Notes: a model not told the origin generated them from the letters alone. A DNA stretch of 64,000 bases from CAYNWT01 sp964450955 (GCA_964450955.1 CAYVFI010000030.1:17754-81753); one strand, 5' to 3'; shown: positions 1 to 9,440, counted from the first letter of the stretch. Translations and numbers: made by a program.

Positions 1-2669
1 ACAACATCAAACGGTTCGCGAGCCACCACGACGCTGCCACGACCGACGATGGTTCGCCGCGAACGATCCACAACCTCGGCCGTGACGCTGTAGCGATGAT
101 CCTGATCGTTATGAATTGCCCTGGCGACCGACGTATCGATTTCGAACGCGACCGTTCCGTCAGCCCCAATCTTCACTTCGCGATCCAGAACAACTTCCGG
201 AGGATCCTGGCGATTGCCGAACCACCACGGATATGGGGCGGAACAGCACCAACTACGAAACCCCGGATACCAATCGCGGTCGATTGTAAACCAACCGTAA
301 CCCCGACCGTACAACCAATCCCAGGGGCTATCCGGATACCAACGATCGCTGATACTTGTCCGCGTCACTTTGTAGTGGACAGTGGCGTTCGTTACCGGCG
401 AACCAAAGTAGTAGTTCGCCCGAATCCTGACCTTCGCCTTCTCGCCCAGAGCGATGGGCGTTTCGGGAGCATCGACGATCACTTCGTATTCTGGCTTCTT
501 GTACTCTTCGACCTTGAACGACCCACTACCTGAAACACGGTTGCCGCGAATCTGAACCGTGTACCGGCCCAAGACCGCGTCAGACTTAATGTCAAACTCA
601 CCCGCGATACTTCCGAACTCATCGGTGGTTAGCGTCTTCTTGAACACCTCCTGACGGCGCCCGTCACGAACAATGATCTCAAACGGCATAGTCGCAAACG
701 ACTTTCCCTGGCCATCAAATCGCGGATTGCGGACCCAGAATTTGTACTGCGCTTTTTGTCCCGGGCGGTACACCGGACGGTCACTGACAAAGAACGCTTT
801 GTTGCTGTTGTAAAGAAAGCTTCTGCTACGGCCGTACCACACCCGCTGAAAGCCCATGGTTGCCAGCCCACCCGACGGAGTCTTCGCTGTCACCAACCAG
901 CTGTAGTCAGAGGGCAAAGAGGCCGCTTCGACCAGGGCGATTCCGTCCTGATTTGTTACGGCCTTATTCTGACGAACATCGATGTTGTAACGGCGGCGCT
1001 CAATTCGCGTCTGACGATAGCCGAGGAAATCAAGCTGCTGGTTGGCCAGTGGCTGCCCTGACTTTGCGTCCGCGACAAAGTACATGACTTTCTGGTCCAT
1101 ACTCTTACGCACAATAGCCGCGTCGGTAAGCCACACGATGATTCGGCTTGTGTTTCCACCCGGCACCTTTGCCGTCAACAAGTAGGCCCCCGCGTCCTGC
1201 AGCGGAGTCGTCACGGTTGCCACATCGTCAAAGTGATCGGCTGGCGGAGACAGCTTCATTTTCCAACCGGCGACACGGTTGCCGACGTACTTGGTCTCAT
1301 TTTGCTGAACCAACCGGTAACCCAGGCCGGACAAATTCAACTTCTGACGATCCAGTTGCTGTGGCCTGGACTGCAGGTAAGTCCGCATGTCCGCAAGTAG
1401 TCGATCAATCCGGATTTCCTTTGCCTCGAACTCAACTTCTGCCGCGTTGCGGTAACGAAAATCGACCGTTGCACCGGTTCCCGCCGCATGCACACGTGCG
1501 TTCTCGAACCGACCCCACTTGCCGACAATCTGATCCAACTGCGATTTCCAGTCTTTCCGACCCGGAAACCTCTGCAACGCGTTGCGGAGAATGGCGGCGG
1601 CTCGTGGATACTGCTGTCGGTTTGAAAAGATTCTCGCCAGTGAAGTCAGAGCACTGATCGCGTGGGTATCGTTTCGGGAGGAAGTCACCCGTTCAAACAG
1701 CTTGATTGGGTTCTCACTGACCGGCAGTGTGAATCGTTGCGGCCCGGTGGCCAGTCGAGCGATCGTTTCGTCTTCCGACAAGAACCGAACGTTCCAAGGA
1801 CTGTCCTTCGGGTTCTCTTCATCACGTTGGCCAAACATGCCACCCAGCGTTTGAACGCCGAATTGCGAGTGAAGGAAGTTGGCGTAGTTAATATCAGCTT
1901 CCGACGCGCGATTGGGGTCCAGTTCCGCCATCTGCATCAACGACCAACGCCAACGTTCGCCATCGGTCACGGAGTCCTGCCATGAGGCCGGAACCTTATG
2001 AAGGATCGGCTTACCCGCTTCATCGACCGGCGCGCCCTGAGCCGCCTGCACGAAGCCCCCGCGCCAGAATCCTTGGCGCTCGGTCACCTCGGGCAGAGTG
2101 TCTATGTCGGTTAGCGACTGCAACTTCCAGCTTGGCCGTGATTGAGCCAACCATTGCACCATCTGCCCATGCAGCCGCGCGAGTTCTACCTTCGTGGCGA
2201 TTCCCTTTGCCTGTTCCAGTGCCGCAAGCACCAACTGCATCGATCGCACGCGATCGCGATCCGCTGCGACGACATACTTTGCCCGCCCACCTCGATGCGG
2301 ACCGCGTTTGAACTCACCGCCAATCAACACGCCACCATGCTGAATATTCCCGTAGGCAAGGGACGCCTCCGACAGCAATTTCCAGTCCGCCGCATGTCGC
2401 TGCACGGCTGCTTCAACCAGGTCGTCAAACTCAGACTGAAGTCCCAGTCTGTTTTGGCAGACGATAGCTTGCCGCAAGTCGCCGGCGGCTCCTCCATCCG
2501 GAAGCGATTCAAACAGCAGCTTGCGATAGCCCTGGTAAGCCTCCTTGAAGTTGCCCGCCTGCATCTGGGATGCCGACGTTTCCCGCAATCCGTTGTCCAC
2601 GTTAGCTCCCCAGGCAACCAGAGGCACCAAACACGCCAGCAACAAGCCAAAGCTAACCAGACGACGCAT
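1..2669 (-). CDS. Alpha-2-macroglobulin-like protein, N-terminal part (runs off left edge)
   Basis: An uninterrupted minus-strand frame of 889 codons runs from an ATG at 2669 past position 1, so the C-terminus is outside the window. It begins with a signal peptide (MRRLVSFGLLLACLVPLVAWG), followed by about 300 residues of helical, TPR-like sequence. Beta-rich segments follow, including 'FFVSDRPVYRPGQKAQYKFWVR' in two parts: 'FVSDRPVYRPGQ' is the hallmark of the MG1/MG2 domains of bacterial alpha-2-macroglobulins. 'SGSFKVEEYKKPEYEV' is the MG2/MG3 junction typical of this family. Bacterial A2Ms act in the periplasm as protease traps or, in planctomycetes, as large exported proteins of uncertain role. 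The thioester motif (CxEQ), if present, would lie beyond the window. A Trp/Tyr/Pro-rich insertion near nucleotides 210-330 is unusual. Family is confident; trap activity cannot be judged. Confidence 0.85.
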   Translation of the reverse strand, partial: MRRLVSFGLLLACLVPLVAWGANVDNGLRETSASQMQAGNFKEAYQGYRKLLFESLPDGGAAGDLRQAIVCQNRLGLQSEFDDLVEAAVQRHAADWKLLSEASLAYGNIQHGGVLIGGEFKRGPHRGGRAKYVVAADRDRVRSMQLVLAALEQAKGIATKVELARLHGQMVQWLAQSRPSWKLQSLTDIDTLPEVTERQGFWRGGFVQAAQGAPVDEAGKPILHKVPASWQDSVTDGERWRWSLMQMAELDPNRASEADINYANFLHSQFGVQTLGGMFGQRDEENPKDSPWNVRFLSEDETIARLATGPQRFTLPVSENPIKLFERVTSSRNDTHAISALTSLARIFSNRQQYPRAAAILRNALQRFPGRKDWKSQLDQIVGKWGRFENARVHAAGTGATVDFRYRNAAEVEFEAKEIRIDRLLADMRTYLQSRPQQLDRQKLNLSGLGYRLVQQNETKYVGNRVAGWKMKLSPPADHFDDVATVTTPLQDAGAYLLTAKVPGGNTSRIIVWLTDAAIVRKSMDQKVMYFVADAKSGQPLANQQLDFLGYRQTRIERRRYNIDVRQNKAVTNQDGIALVEAASLPSDYSWLVTAKTPSGGLATMGFQRVWYGRSRSFLYNSNKAFFVSDRPVYRPGQKAQYKFWVRNPRFDGQGKSFATMPFEIIVRDGRRQEVFKKTLTTDEFGSIAGEFDIKSDAVLGRYTVQIRGNRVSGSGSFKVEEYKKPEYEVIVDAPETPIALGEKAKVRIRANYYFGSPVTNATVHYKVTRTSISDRWYPDSPWDWLYGRGYGWFTIDRDWYPGFRSWCCSAPYPWWFGNRQDPPEVVLDREVKIGADGTVAFEIDTSVARAIHNDQDHRYSVTAEVVDRSRRTIVGRGSVVVAREPFDV

Positions 2670-3125
2670 ATTCACCGCTCCAAAATACGTAATAACTGCA
2701 AGACGCTAAACGCTGCGGCCGGAAACAGCCAACCCCAGGGTTCAACGACCGCACCACCTGAAATTCAGACTGACCACACCCCGCGCCCTAACATCCAGCA
2801 CCGACATCACTTCGATGACGCGACATAGTAACCAGTTCCGTGTGCTTCACCGTTTCACGGCATTTCACGTGAAACACACGTCAGCAAATCCCGCCGTGAA
2901 ACGAAGTGACCCACTAGCAAGTTGTACAAAACCCCGAACCAAACAGGTTCACAAAGGCCGACACGTTGTACCGCAGAACCCAGCAGTCGAGGTCTTCGAG
3001 ACTGAATCGGAAATCTGAACAATCAGTCTGGACCCACATAAATCAATTCCACTACAGTCCCCGCACGCGACCCAAATTCGCGCGATAGGACGATCAAAAC
3101 ACCCATCAGCAGCAAGGAGGCTCTG
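2670..3125. other. Intergenic region between divergent genes, with a parS-like palindrome
   Basis: No convincing gene is seen on either strand. This is the shared upstream region of the leftward A2M-like gene and the rightward SbcD-like gene. It holds a cluster of GTTTCACG-type half-sites around 2852-2902 (see the separate parS-like entry). An AGGAGG-type ribosome binding site (AAGGAGG at 3115-3121) precedes the ATG at 3126. Confidence 0.6.
2861..2876. promoter_or_regulatory. parS-like ParB-binding palindrome
   Basis: The 16-mer CATTTCACGTGAAACA matches the ParB-binding consensus TGTTTCACGTGAAACA at 14 of 16 positions. The core TTTCACGTGAAA is perfect; both mismatches are at the left end. 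It is flanked by an outer inverted pair, GTTTCACGG at 2852-2860 and CCGTGAAAC at 2894-2902, so four half-sites lie within 50 bp. parS sites nucleate the ParB/ParA chromosome segregation complex and usually cluster near the replication origin. No parA, parB, dnaA or gidA is in this window, so function is inferred from the motif only. Confidence 0.5.
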
Positions 3126-4211
3126 ATGCAGACCCGGTCTGTACTTCGTTTTCTGCACGCAACCAATTTTCGCCTCGGCCAGGTCGTTTCTGGCGTAGGT
3201 GATATCCCGGCCACCCTTAAGCGACAATTGCTTGAATCGCCCTGGCGATCTGCCGAAGCCATTTTCGATCAGGCAATTGCCCATGAGGTCGATTTCGTTC
3301 TTATTAATGGCGAGATCGTACCTGACGGAATTGAACAGGTTCGAGCCCTTAGCTTCCTGCTGACCCAGTTTGAGAAGCTGGACCAGTACGGCATCGACAT
3401 CTACTGGCGAACGGAACCGACGGCCGGCGAGGAATGGAATGCGTACTTTCCGTGGCCGGGGAACGTTCATTTCGTTTCCGACAGTTCCGAGTTCACTGTG
3501 ACCAGTGACAAGACACGCCTGGCGACCGTCACGGGAATTGGGCAAAGTCGCAGCGATCTGTTCACCGTGTTCCTGCCAAACTCAACCAGCACAAACGTGT
3601 CGGCCGACTACACCGCCGCCTGTGGCACAAAGCGTAGCGACTCCGTGCAGGCCGGCCACACAATGCATTGCCCGGGAGCAACGCAGGGGCTTAGTTTTCT
3701 GGAACCTGGCCCACATGGATGTTCGCTGATTGAACTGGACCACAACAACTGCGCGTCCATTTCGTTCCTCGAAACAAACGCCATGAGTTGGGACACAATT
3801 CGCGTCACGCTTCCCGGAACAACAACCAAACTTGAGGAAACACTACGAGAACACGCCATCCGCCCATCAAACGGGATACGTCTGCTTTCGTTTGTTTTAG
3901 ATTCCCAGGACACAACGTCGGCACTGAATCTGGAAACTGTCAACCTGCCCGCACTTCAACAGCGACTGCAATCGACGCCACACGCTGAGCATGATTACTG
4001 GGTGTGCAGGATTGAACCAGGAGCCGGCATGACCGTCGCCCCGGGGACCGTGCACGAAAACGGCTGCCTTAGCGATTTTCGTCAGCTGGTGCATCACCGC
4101 GGCGAGGATTTCACCCGAACACTATCCGCCCAACGCGCGCTTCTAACGACAACGCCGCAGACGCAACTGCTTAGCCAGGTAACTCGACTCGGAGCCGAAT
4201 TGCTGTCATAG
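3126..4211 (+). CDS. SbcD/YhaO-like calcineurin-fold protein lacking metal-binding motifs
   Basis: 361 residues with ATG and a strong AAGGAGG five bases upstream. The overall pattern follows the DNA repair exonuclease subunit YhaO/SbcD: an N-terminal 'FLHATNFRLG' where active members have FLHASDxHLG, 'DFVLINGEIV' (residues 57-65) for DFVLxxGDxxD, and 'CPGATQGLSFLEPGPHGC' (182-199) for YPGxxQGRxxxExGxKGC. The ligand positions are changed: Asp14 to Asn, His16 to Arg, Asp63 to Glu. The 'DYTAACGTKRS' stretch (161-171) replaces the DYxALGHxH motif. The usual GNHD is not recognisable. It is therefore probably a non-catalytic relative that keeps the fold and the family-specific C-terminal part. The next gene, 59 bp downstream on the same strand, is its usual ATPase partner, so a structural role in an SbcCD-like complex is likely. 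Decay shared across planctomycetes or specific to this strain cannot be told here. Confidence 0.7.
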   Translation: MQTRSVLRFLHATNFRLGQVVSGVGDIPATLKRQLLESPWRSAEAIFDQAIAHEVDFVLINGEIVPDGIEQVRALSFLLTQFEKLDQYGIDIYWRTEPTAGEEWNAYFPWPGNVHFVSDSSEFTVTSDKTRLATVTGIGQSRSDLFTVFLPNSTSTNVSADYTAACGTKRSDSVQAGHTMHCPGATQGLSFLEPGPHGCSLIELDHNNCASISFLETNAMSWDTIRVTLPGTTTKLEETLREHAIRPSNGIRLLSFVLDSQDTTSALNLETVNLPALQQRLQSTPHAEHDYWVCRIEPGAGMTVAPGTVHENGCLSDFRQLVHHRGEDFTRTLSAQRALLTTTPQTQLLSQVTRLGAELLS

Positions 4212-4270
4212 CTGACTGACGTCGAACGAACAGAAATACTTAAAGAATCAGTGAATCAGGAAGATTAACT

Positions 4271-7200
4271 ATGAAATTGCGATACCTCGATATTGAACGA
4301 TTCGGATCATGGAGCAACGCCCGACTGGACGGACTCCAAAACGGCCTGACGGTCATCTACGGGCCTAACGGGTCCGGTAAAACCACACTCATGCAGTTTG
4401 TTCGCGCCGTATTTTACGGACGAGCCAATCAAAACAGCCACCGGTTCCTTCCGTCAATCCATCCTGGTTCACAAGGTGGTCGACTCGGCGTAACTCAGCA
4501 GGATCGCGAGTTCATCGTGAACCGATTCTGGGAGAACGATGTTGGTTCAGACGAAGCCACCATCACCAGCGCTGACGGGACCATCCACGACACCGTGGCG
4601 TTTCGACAACTTTTGGGCGAGGTTGGCGAAGACGTCTTCAACGCTTTGTTCACAGTTGGCTACCGAGAAGCTGAAGAATTTGACCTTGTCGTCCGCGAAG
4701 CGCTTGCCGATTCAGAATCAACGCTGGTCGCAAGTGATGAACTGCAAAAAGTCCAAACGGCAATTGCAACGGTCGACAGAACCAGTGATCGCCTTAACGA
4801 ACTTCTGGCGGAACAAAATCGACTGCGAGAAGAAATCAGTCGGCTTACCGCACAGCGACTGACGCCACCAGCAGAACTGGTGAAGGTTCGCGAGAAGATT
4901 GGCCGACTTGAGGCCCTCATCCGGGAACTCCAGGCTGGTATCAACACCCTCGAAACAGAAATCGCCCGATGCCAGGCAGTGCCGTCTGCTGCCCCGACAA
5001 GCGAAATCAATTCTGCCGGCGATCGAGTGAAACAACTTGAACGACAGATCGCGACATGGCGAAACTGGCAGCGGGAAATCGACGAACAACTGGCCGCCGT
5101 CCGCAATCAACTCCACCACGCTGCTCTGCGTAATTGCGATCCGGTTGACCAACCCGCCCGAATCCAAATGCTCCACACTCGGGGCAATATGACGGTAATC
5201 GAAAACCAACTGGACGAACTGCAGACACGCCTGAACCACGTTCGCCATAACGAAGCAGGCAACGGTTCTCATTCGATCCAGGCCGACCTAACCGATTTGC
5301 GAGACCGCGTTTTCAATCTTTGCGATCAATTGGGACAACATGAGGTTCTCGACGAAATCGCAACCCTGGATGCGGAATCAGTGCAACTGCAGCGATGCCG
5401 CAGCGAAATCGACCGCCAACTTTCCATCATGCTGCACCGACGCAGACTGCTACTTCACGAGTACTCAAACGGAGCCCCGGAATCGTTCAGGCGACACAGC
5501 CATCGCGAACAGGCAACGTGCCAGTCACATTCGCACAACAACTGGCTGTCTGAACCGACCGCCGTGCCAACACCAGTTGTGAACCACAACCTGGAAGCTT
5601 TGATAACAGAGCGAAACCAGTTGATCGAACAACTGCGACAAGCTCAGCAGGAACTCAGCACACTGGGTCAACGACGAATTGAACTAGAACGGCAACTGCG
5701 AGACACCGAACTGGCTCAACGACTTGAGGCCCTCCGCCTGGACCTGAACATCGTCGAAGAACAAATCCGTAGTGAACAAGAAGAAAAAGATGTCCGCGTC
5801 ACAACGCGCACACTGCTGCAGGAACTTAAAGAAAACTATGAATCTCGGCGTCAATCAGTCGTGCTGGCCGAAGCGTCGGAATACCTGAGTCGCCTGACTG
5901 GTGAACATCACGACCTGATTGAAAACCCTGACGGCCGCACCATTAGCGTGCAACACGGCAACGGCAGCAGTAAACCGCTGACCGCACTTAGCCGTGGCGA
6001 ACGCGATCAAGTGGGCCTCAGCCTGCGACTCGCTTTGGCTAGAGCCTACACACGTCGAGGAACACGACTGCCCTTGATTCTGGATGATGTCTTTATCACT
6101 TCGGATTCCGGTTCCGCCGAAGCGTCGGCAATGCTGCTGCGAGACTTCGCGGCCGACAATCAACAAATTCTGTTCTTCACGTGCCACGAACACATCGCAA
6201 CCATGTTTCGCAAGCTCGGCGTCACCGTACGCAGCGTCCCGGAGCAGGGGGTTCCGACACAACCTGTGGTCATGCAGGAACAACGACAGCCACGGCCAAT
6301 CGTTCAAAAAGTCGTCGCTGCACCCCAGCCACCAGTGCAGTCAACTCCCACAGTCACAGCACCCTGGGTCGCACCGCCGCCCCGACAGGAAAGCCTGGTC
6401 GTTAAAGCCTTCAAAGGAGAAATTGACGAACTCAAACAGATTCCAGCTCGTGGAGCCGTCGACTTTGAACCAACCGAGAACTGGATTTTCTACACAGAAC
6501 TCAGCACACCTATCGACGAACTCTACGAAGCAACTCAAAACCAAATCGAAGAGCTGGAATCTATCGGTGTCCACACCATGGAGGACCTGTTGGCACTGAT
6601 CCCGGACAACGGTTCGATGCAACTTTCGGAACTCACGTTGTCGGCCGAACAGATGCGAGACTGGCAGGCACAAGCAATGCTGTCTTGCCGAGTTCCAATG
6701 CTACGCCGAGAGGATGCCCACCTTCTGGTCCGGTGCGGCGTCACGACGCCTGAGCAGTTGGCGGACACGCATCCAAACGATCTTCACGATCGGGTCAGCA
6801 ACTATTTACGAACCAGCGATGGTATGCGGTTTGTCCGAAAGTCGAACCCATTCGATCGCCAGACAGCAATCAACTGGGTCCGCTGGGCTGCTCACGCTCG
6901 CACGCTTTGGCATTCGCGAGAACGCAGCACTCAGCCGCCTCGTCAGTATCAAACAACCCCAACGCTTCGGACCACCGGAAATGGCAGCGGAAGCACAATT
7001 GGCAATGGAATCGGTTCTTCGCGATTAACCCCTCGGCAACAAACTTCGATCACAGGCACAACATCGTCATCCCGCGCGAGTCGGTCGGCGACGCGTTCCA
7101 GCAAGACGCGACGGTCACGGCCTGAAACGAAAGCCAGTACCCGCAAGACAGCAACGCGATCGGCAACTGCGACCGCCACTCGCAGAAAGCACCGGGATTC

Positions 7201-7654
7201 AGAACAAGAACGCACGTTGCGCTTCTATCTGGAACGTGATGCCCCCGTCGAAGATGCACCGTCAATCGGACCTCGTACTGCCGAGCATCTGGCAAAAGTC
7301 GGAATCATTACCGTTCGAGATCTTCTCAACGCTGATGCCGAACTCGCCGCAAGAGAACTGGATCATCGGCGAATCAAGGCGAAGACAATCCGTGAATGGC
7401 AGGCTCAGGCAGTTCTGGTCTGCCGTGTTCCTGAACTTCGAGGACACGATTCGCAAATCCTGGTCGCCTGTGACGTCACCGAACCAGAAACGCTGGCCCG
7501 GTTCCGCCCGGCAGACTTGTTCGCGAAAGTTGCACCGTTCGTGGAAACATCCGAAGGCGAACGCATTGTCCGAAACGGCAAGAAGCCAGACCTTGATGAG
7601 ATCACTCACTGGATCGAATGTGCGAACCAGGCCCGAGCACTCAGGGCTGCGTAG
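4271..7654 (+). CDS. SbcC/YhaN-like AAA ATPase with two C-terminal DUF4332 domains
   Basis: 1127 residues; AGGAAG lies about 9 bases before the ATG. The N-terminus has a Walker A 'GPNGSGKTT' (31-39). Two coiled-coil arms follow (about 150-250 and 430-540). The C-terminal ATPase half carries the signature 'LTALSRGERDQVGLS' (about 570-585) and Walker B 'LPLILDDVF' (about 600-608). This is the SMC/Rad50/SbcC layout with short arms, as in YhaN. After a proline-rich linker come two copies of a DUF4332-type helix-hairpin-helix domain (about 744-875 and 984-1122). Both contain 'WQAQAxLxCRVPxLRxxD', and a Ser/Thr/Arg-rich low-complexity linker separates them (about 890-980). The pair with the upstream SbcD-like gene suggests DNA end or structure processing. 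The DUF4332 tail could bind DNA; this is inference from its HhH-like pattern. Confidence 0.85.
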   Translation: MKLRYLDIERFGSWSNARLDGLQNGLTVIYGPNGSGKTTLMQFVRAVFYGRANQNSHRFLPSIHPGSQGGRLGVTQQDREFIVNRFWENDVGSDEATITSADGTIHDTVAFRQLLGEVGEDVFNALFTVGYREAEEFDLVVREALADSESTLVASDELQKVQTAIATVDRTSDRLNELLAEQNRLREEISRLTAQRLTPPAELVKVREKIGRLEALIRELQAGINTLETEIARCQAVPSAAPTSEINSAGDRVKQLERQIATWRNWQREIDEQLAAVRNQLHHAALRNCDPVDQPARIQMLHTRGNMTVIENQLDELQTRLNHVRHNEAGNGSHSIQADLTDLRDRVFNLCDQLGQHEVLDEIATLDAESVQLQRCRSEIDRQLSIMLHRRRLLLHEYSNGAPESFRRHSHREQATCQSHSHNNWLSEPTAVPTPVVNHNLEALITERNQLIEQLRQAQQELSTLGQRRIELERQLRDTELAQRLEALRLDLNIVEEQIRSEQEEKDVRVTTRTLLQELKENYESRRQSVVLAEASEYLSRLTGEHHDLIENPDGRTISVQHGNGSSKPLTALSRGERDQVGLSLRLALARAYTRRGTRLPLILDDVFITSDSGSAEASAMLLRDFAADNQQILFFTCHEHIATMFRKLGVTVRSVPEQGVPTQPVVMQEQRQPRPIVQKVVAAPQPPVQSTPTVTAPWVAPPPRQESLVVKAFKGEIDELKQIPARGAVDFEPTENWIFYTELSTPIDELYEATQNQIEELESIGVHTMEDLLALIPDNGSMQLSELTLSAEQMRDWQAQAMLSCRVPMLRREDAHLLVRCGVTTPEQLADTHPNDLHDRVSNYLRTSDGMRFVRKSNPFDRQTAINWVRWAAHARTLWHSRERSTQPPRQYQTTPTLRTTGNGSGSTIGNGIGSSRLTPRQQTSITGTTSSSRASRSATRSSKTRRSRPETKASTRKTATRSATATATRRKHRDSEQERTLRFYLERDAPVEDAPSIGPRTAEHLAKVGIITVRDLLNADAELAARELDHRRIKAKTIREWQAQAVLVCRVPELRGHDSQILVACDVTEPETLARFRPADLFAKVAPFVETSEGERIVRNGKKPDLDEITHWIECANQARALRAA

Positions 7655-7762
7655 AGTCGGCACGAAACCAGGGCCGGGAACCGAACTCGCATGATTTAGT
7701 TCGGCCTGGTCTTCAATCAGCCTGCTATACCGATCGGCCTGACGTCCTCTGACGACAGAAAC

Positions 7763-7800
7763 GAGGGCGACGCAAATGACTGCGTCGCCCTCTCTGTGTT
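7763..7800. terminator. Bidirectional hairpin terminator
   Basis: A perfect 12-bp stem (GAGGGCGACGCA at 7763-7774 with its complement at 7781-7792, 6-nt loop) lies between the convergent ATPase gene (ends 7654) and BON gene (ends 7872). A T-containing tail follows on each strand, though neither is a long T-run. It probably ends both transcripts. Confidence 0.75.
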
Positions 7801-7871
7801 TCTGGCCTCCAACGTGGACGCTCTCAGTTTTCCAGCGAAACTCACCCGGGTCACCCGGCCCGTTTCGCGAC

Positions 7872-8099
7872 TCAGCCGCCGTTAACGTCAATCTCGTTTC
7901 GGACGGACCTTCCCTGGCTTGCCGCCAGTGCTGCCTGAGTAGCCAACTGCTTCACATAGTACGAAGCTGCCCGCCCACCGATGTGAATCGCCGACTCATC
8001 AACGCGAACCACTAACTCGACAACAGCGTTGGCGGTACGCTTGCGAACAAGTCGCACAATATCCTTCTGCGCACGCCCCTTTTCAGTCCCTAAAGACAT
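7872..8099 (-). CDS. Small stand-alone BON-domain-like protein
   Basis: 75 residues. The ATG at 8099 was chosen because AAGGAGG sits 6-9 bases upstream; the same frame is open further upstream but without a ribosome binding site. The body ('ELVVRVDESAIHIGGRAASYYVKQLATQAAL' in sequence order, with a final 'NEIDV') follows the BON pattern: strand, Gly turn ('IHIGGRA'), helix, and a terminal 'V.NEI.V' strand. BON domains bind membranes or phospholipid surfaces and are usually exported. Here there is no signal peptide, and single-BON cytoplasmic proteins of this size are common in planctomycetes. It is convergent with the SbcC-like gene. Function unknown. Confidence 0.6.
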   Translation of the reverse strand: MSLGTEKGRAQKDIVRLVRKRTANAVVELVVRVDESAIHIGGRAASYYVKQLATQAALAASQGRSVRNEIDVNGG

Positions 8100-8525
8100 C
8101 GTTCTCCTCCTTGATGCCCGGCGAAGCTCACTTGGCGGACCGGGGATGATCCGTCTACGAACTTCAGGCTCGCGCACCTTACAAAAACGCTGCCTAATCG
8201 TCAAATTTATATTGGTTAACAGATGCCTCCCTTTTCAGCGAAGCTACAACAAGCCTCGCGCCTCTCAACGCGGTTGCGGCGGTCCTAAGAACCAAGCCCG
8301 GCACAGCTAACCATGTTGTCCCGATTCGCGAATCACCCCACTTTGTCCATTTGTACGATCTGCTCCCGCGAAAGTACCCAATCACACGATTGCCAGCGTG
8401 CTTCAAGGGCAGGGCGAGTGCGTTTTCGTCAATTAGGGACCCATTTCGCTGGAACTGGTGGGGCCTTCGGCTAATCTCAGTACTAAATCACATCTATCTT
8501 TCCAACGCTTCCGGAGCCAACTGCA
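8100..8525. other. Intergenic region between divergent genes
   Basis: About 425 bp with no gene I can support. It must hold the promoters of the BON-domain gene (leftward) and of the acidic membrane protein (rightward). A more AT-rich stretch around 8195-8225 is the most promoter-like part, but no clear -35/-10 pair was identified. Confidence 0.5.
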
Positions 8526-9389
8526 GTGAATACCGAGTCTAAAACCCCGACCAATCCGGCCCCGGCAAGCTCAGGAAAGAAAACCAAGTCAGGTTTGGAG
8601 AAGGTCCTGTTCCGCGGTTTCTTGCTGATCAGCGTTCTACTTATCGCCTTCGAAGCCCGCGCTAAGTTTGGGTACGACTACTCGCTTGAATACCTGAAGA
8701 AGGCGACAGCCGCCGAAGAAATTCGCGTGACAACAATCAAAAAGCAGACCGAAGGGGAAGTGAAAACGGTTGCCGAAGAGACCGAAGACGCGACGTGGGC
8801 CGGACTCAGGTCAGACGCTTTCGAGAATCTCTCTTTTCTGGCACCGATACTTGCTGGCCAGGCAGGCGAACCAATTGAGTTCAAACCAGTCCTCGCAAAG
8901 CACTTCGAGACTGGCGCAGAAGTGCAGCTGGAGGACGCGGATGGCAAGAAGGTTGAACTGGATTCCGAAACGTCATTCGAGCGGTCACTACGGTGGCACA
9001 GCATCCGCGACCTTTGGATGCCGGAACCTGCCTACCTGCTCACAGTGAAGGTTGCCAATGCCCAGGAAGACGCCGACATCGTCGGATTCAACAACGGCGC
9101 CGCAGATGGAGACATGAGCAAGTACTTTGCCAACCCGGATCGCCTGAAACCGGCCAAATTCGACCCGAACGCCGAACGAAGTATCGCCGGGTTCGGTGGC
9201 CCTCCTCGAAGAGATAGCAATGAAGAAGGCAACGAACGCCCAAGCCGGCCAGGCTCTGGTGAAGATGGCGACGAACAAGAAGATAAGGCCGACGAATCCT
9301 CCGATGACAAATCGGAGGACAAGGAAGAAGCCTCCGATGACACGTCAGAGAACAAGGAAGAATCCTCTGAAGACAAGAACGGCCAGTAA
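8526..9389 (+). CDS. Hypothetical single-pass membrane protein with acidic C-terminal tail
   Basis: 287 residues starting at GTG 8526; no clear Shine-Dalgarno, so the start is tentative. Residues 1-27 are polar and basic. A membrane segment follows ('VLFRGFLLISVLLIAFEARA', about 27-46). The middle is a soluble domain with no family I recognise. From about residue 215 the protein becomes low-complexity: a Gly/Arg/Pro stretch, then repeated Glu/Asp/Lys/Ser blocks ('SSDDKSEDKEEASDDTSE') to the end. The topology suggests a short cytoplasmic N-terminus and an exported acidic domain. A strong terminator follows 24 bp after the stop, so it is probably monocistronic. Confidence 0.6.
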   Translation: MNTESKTPTNPAPASSGKKTKSGLEKVLFRGFLLISVLLIAFEARAKFGYDYSLEYLKKATAAEEIRVTTIKKQTEGEVKTVAEETEDATWAGLRSDAFENLSFLAPILAGQAGEPIEFKPVLAKHFETGAEVQLEDADGKKVELDSETSFERSLRWHSIRDLWMPEPAYLLTVKVANAQEDADIVGFNNGAADGDMSKYFANPDRLKPAKFDPNAERSIAGFGGPPRRDSNEEGNERPSRPGSGEDGDEQEDKADESSDDKSEDKEEASDDTSENKEESSEDKNGQ

Positions 9390-9412
9390 CGCTAGCTGGA
9401 TCGATCGACCAG

Positions 9413-9440
9413 AAAGGCCCGGCATTTGCCGGGCCTTTTT
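9413..9440 (+). terminator. Rho-independent terminator
   Basis: Stem AAAGGCCCGGC (9413-9423) pairs with 9428-9438 around the 4-nt loop ATTT, and the 3' arm runs into TTTTT. It ends the acidic membrane protein transcript. Confidence 0.9.

Noticed and set aside
2949..3545. Long antisense open frame over the SbcD-like gene
   Set aside because: It lacks a ribosome binding site and family pattern, and overlaps a gene with a strong Shine-Dalgarno and recognisable blocks on the other strand.
4660..5272. Ser/Arg-rich antisense open frames inside the SbcC-like ATPase gene
   Set aside because: Low-complexity shadows of the coiled-coil codon pattern; no start signal or conserved motif.
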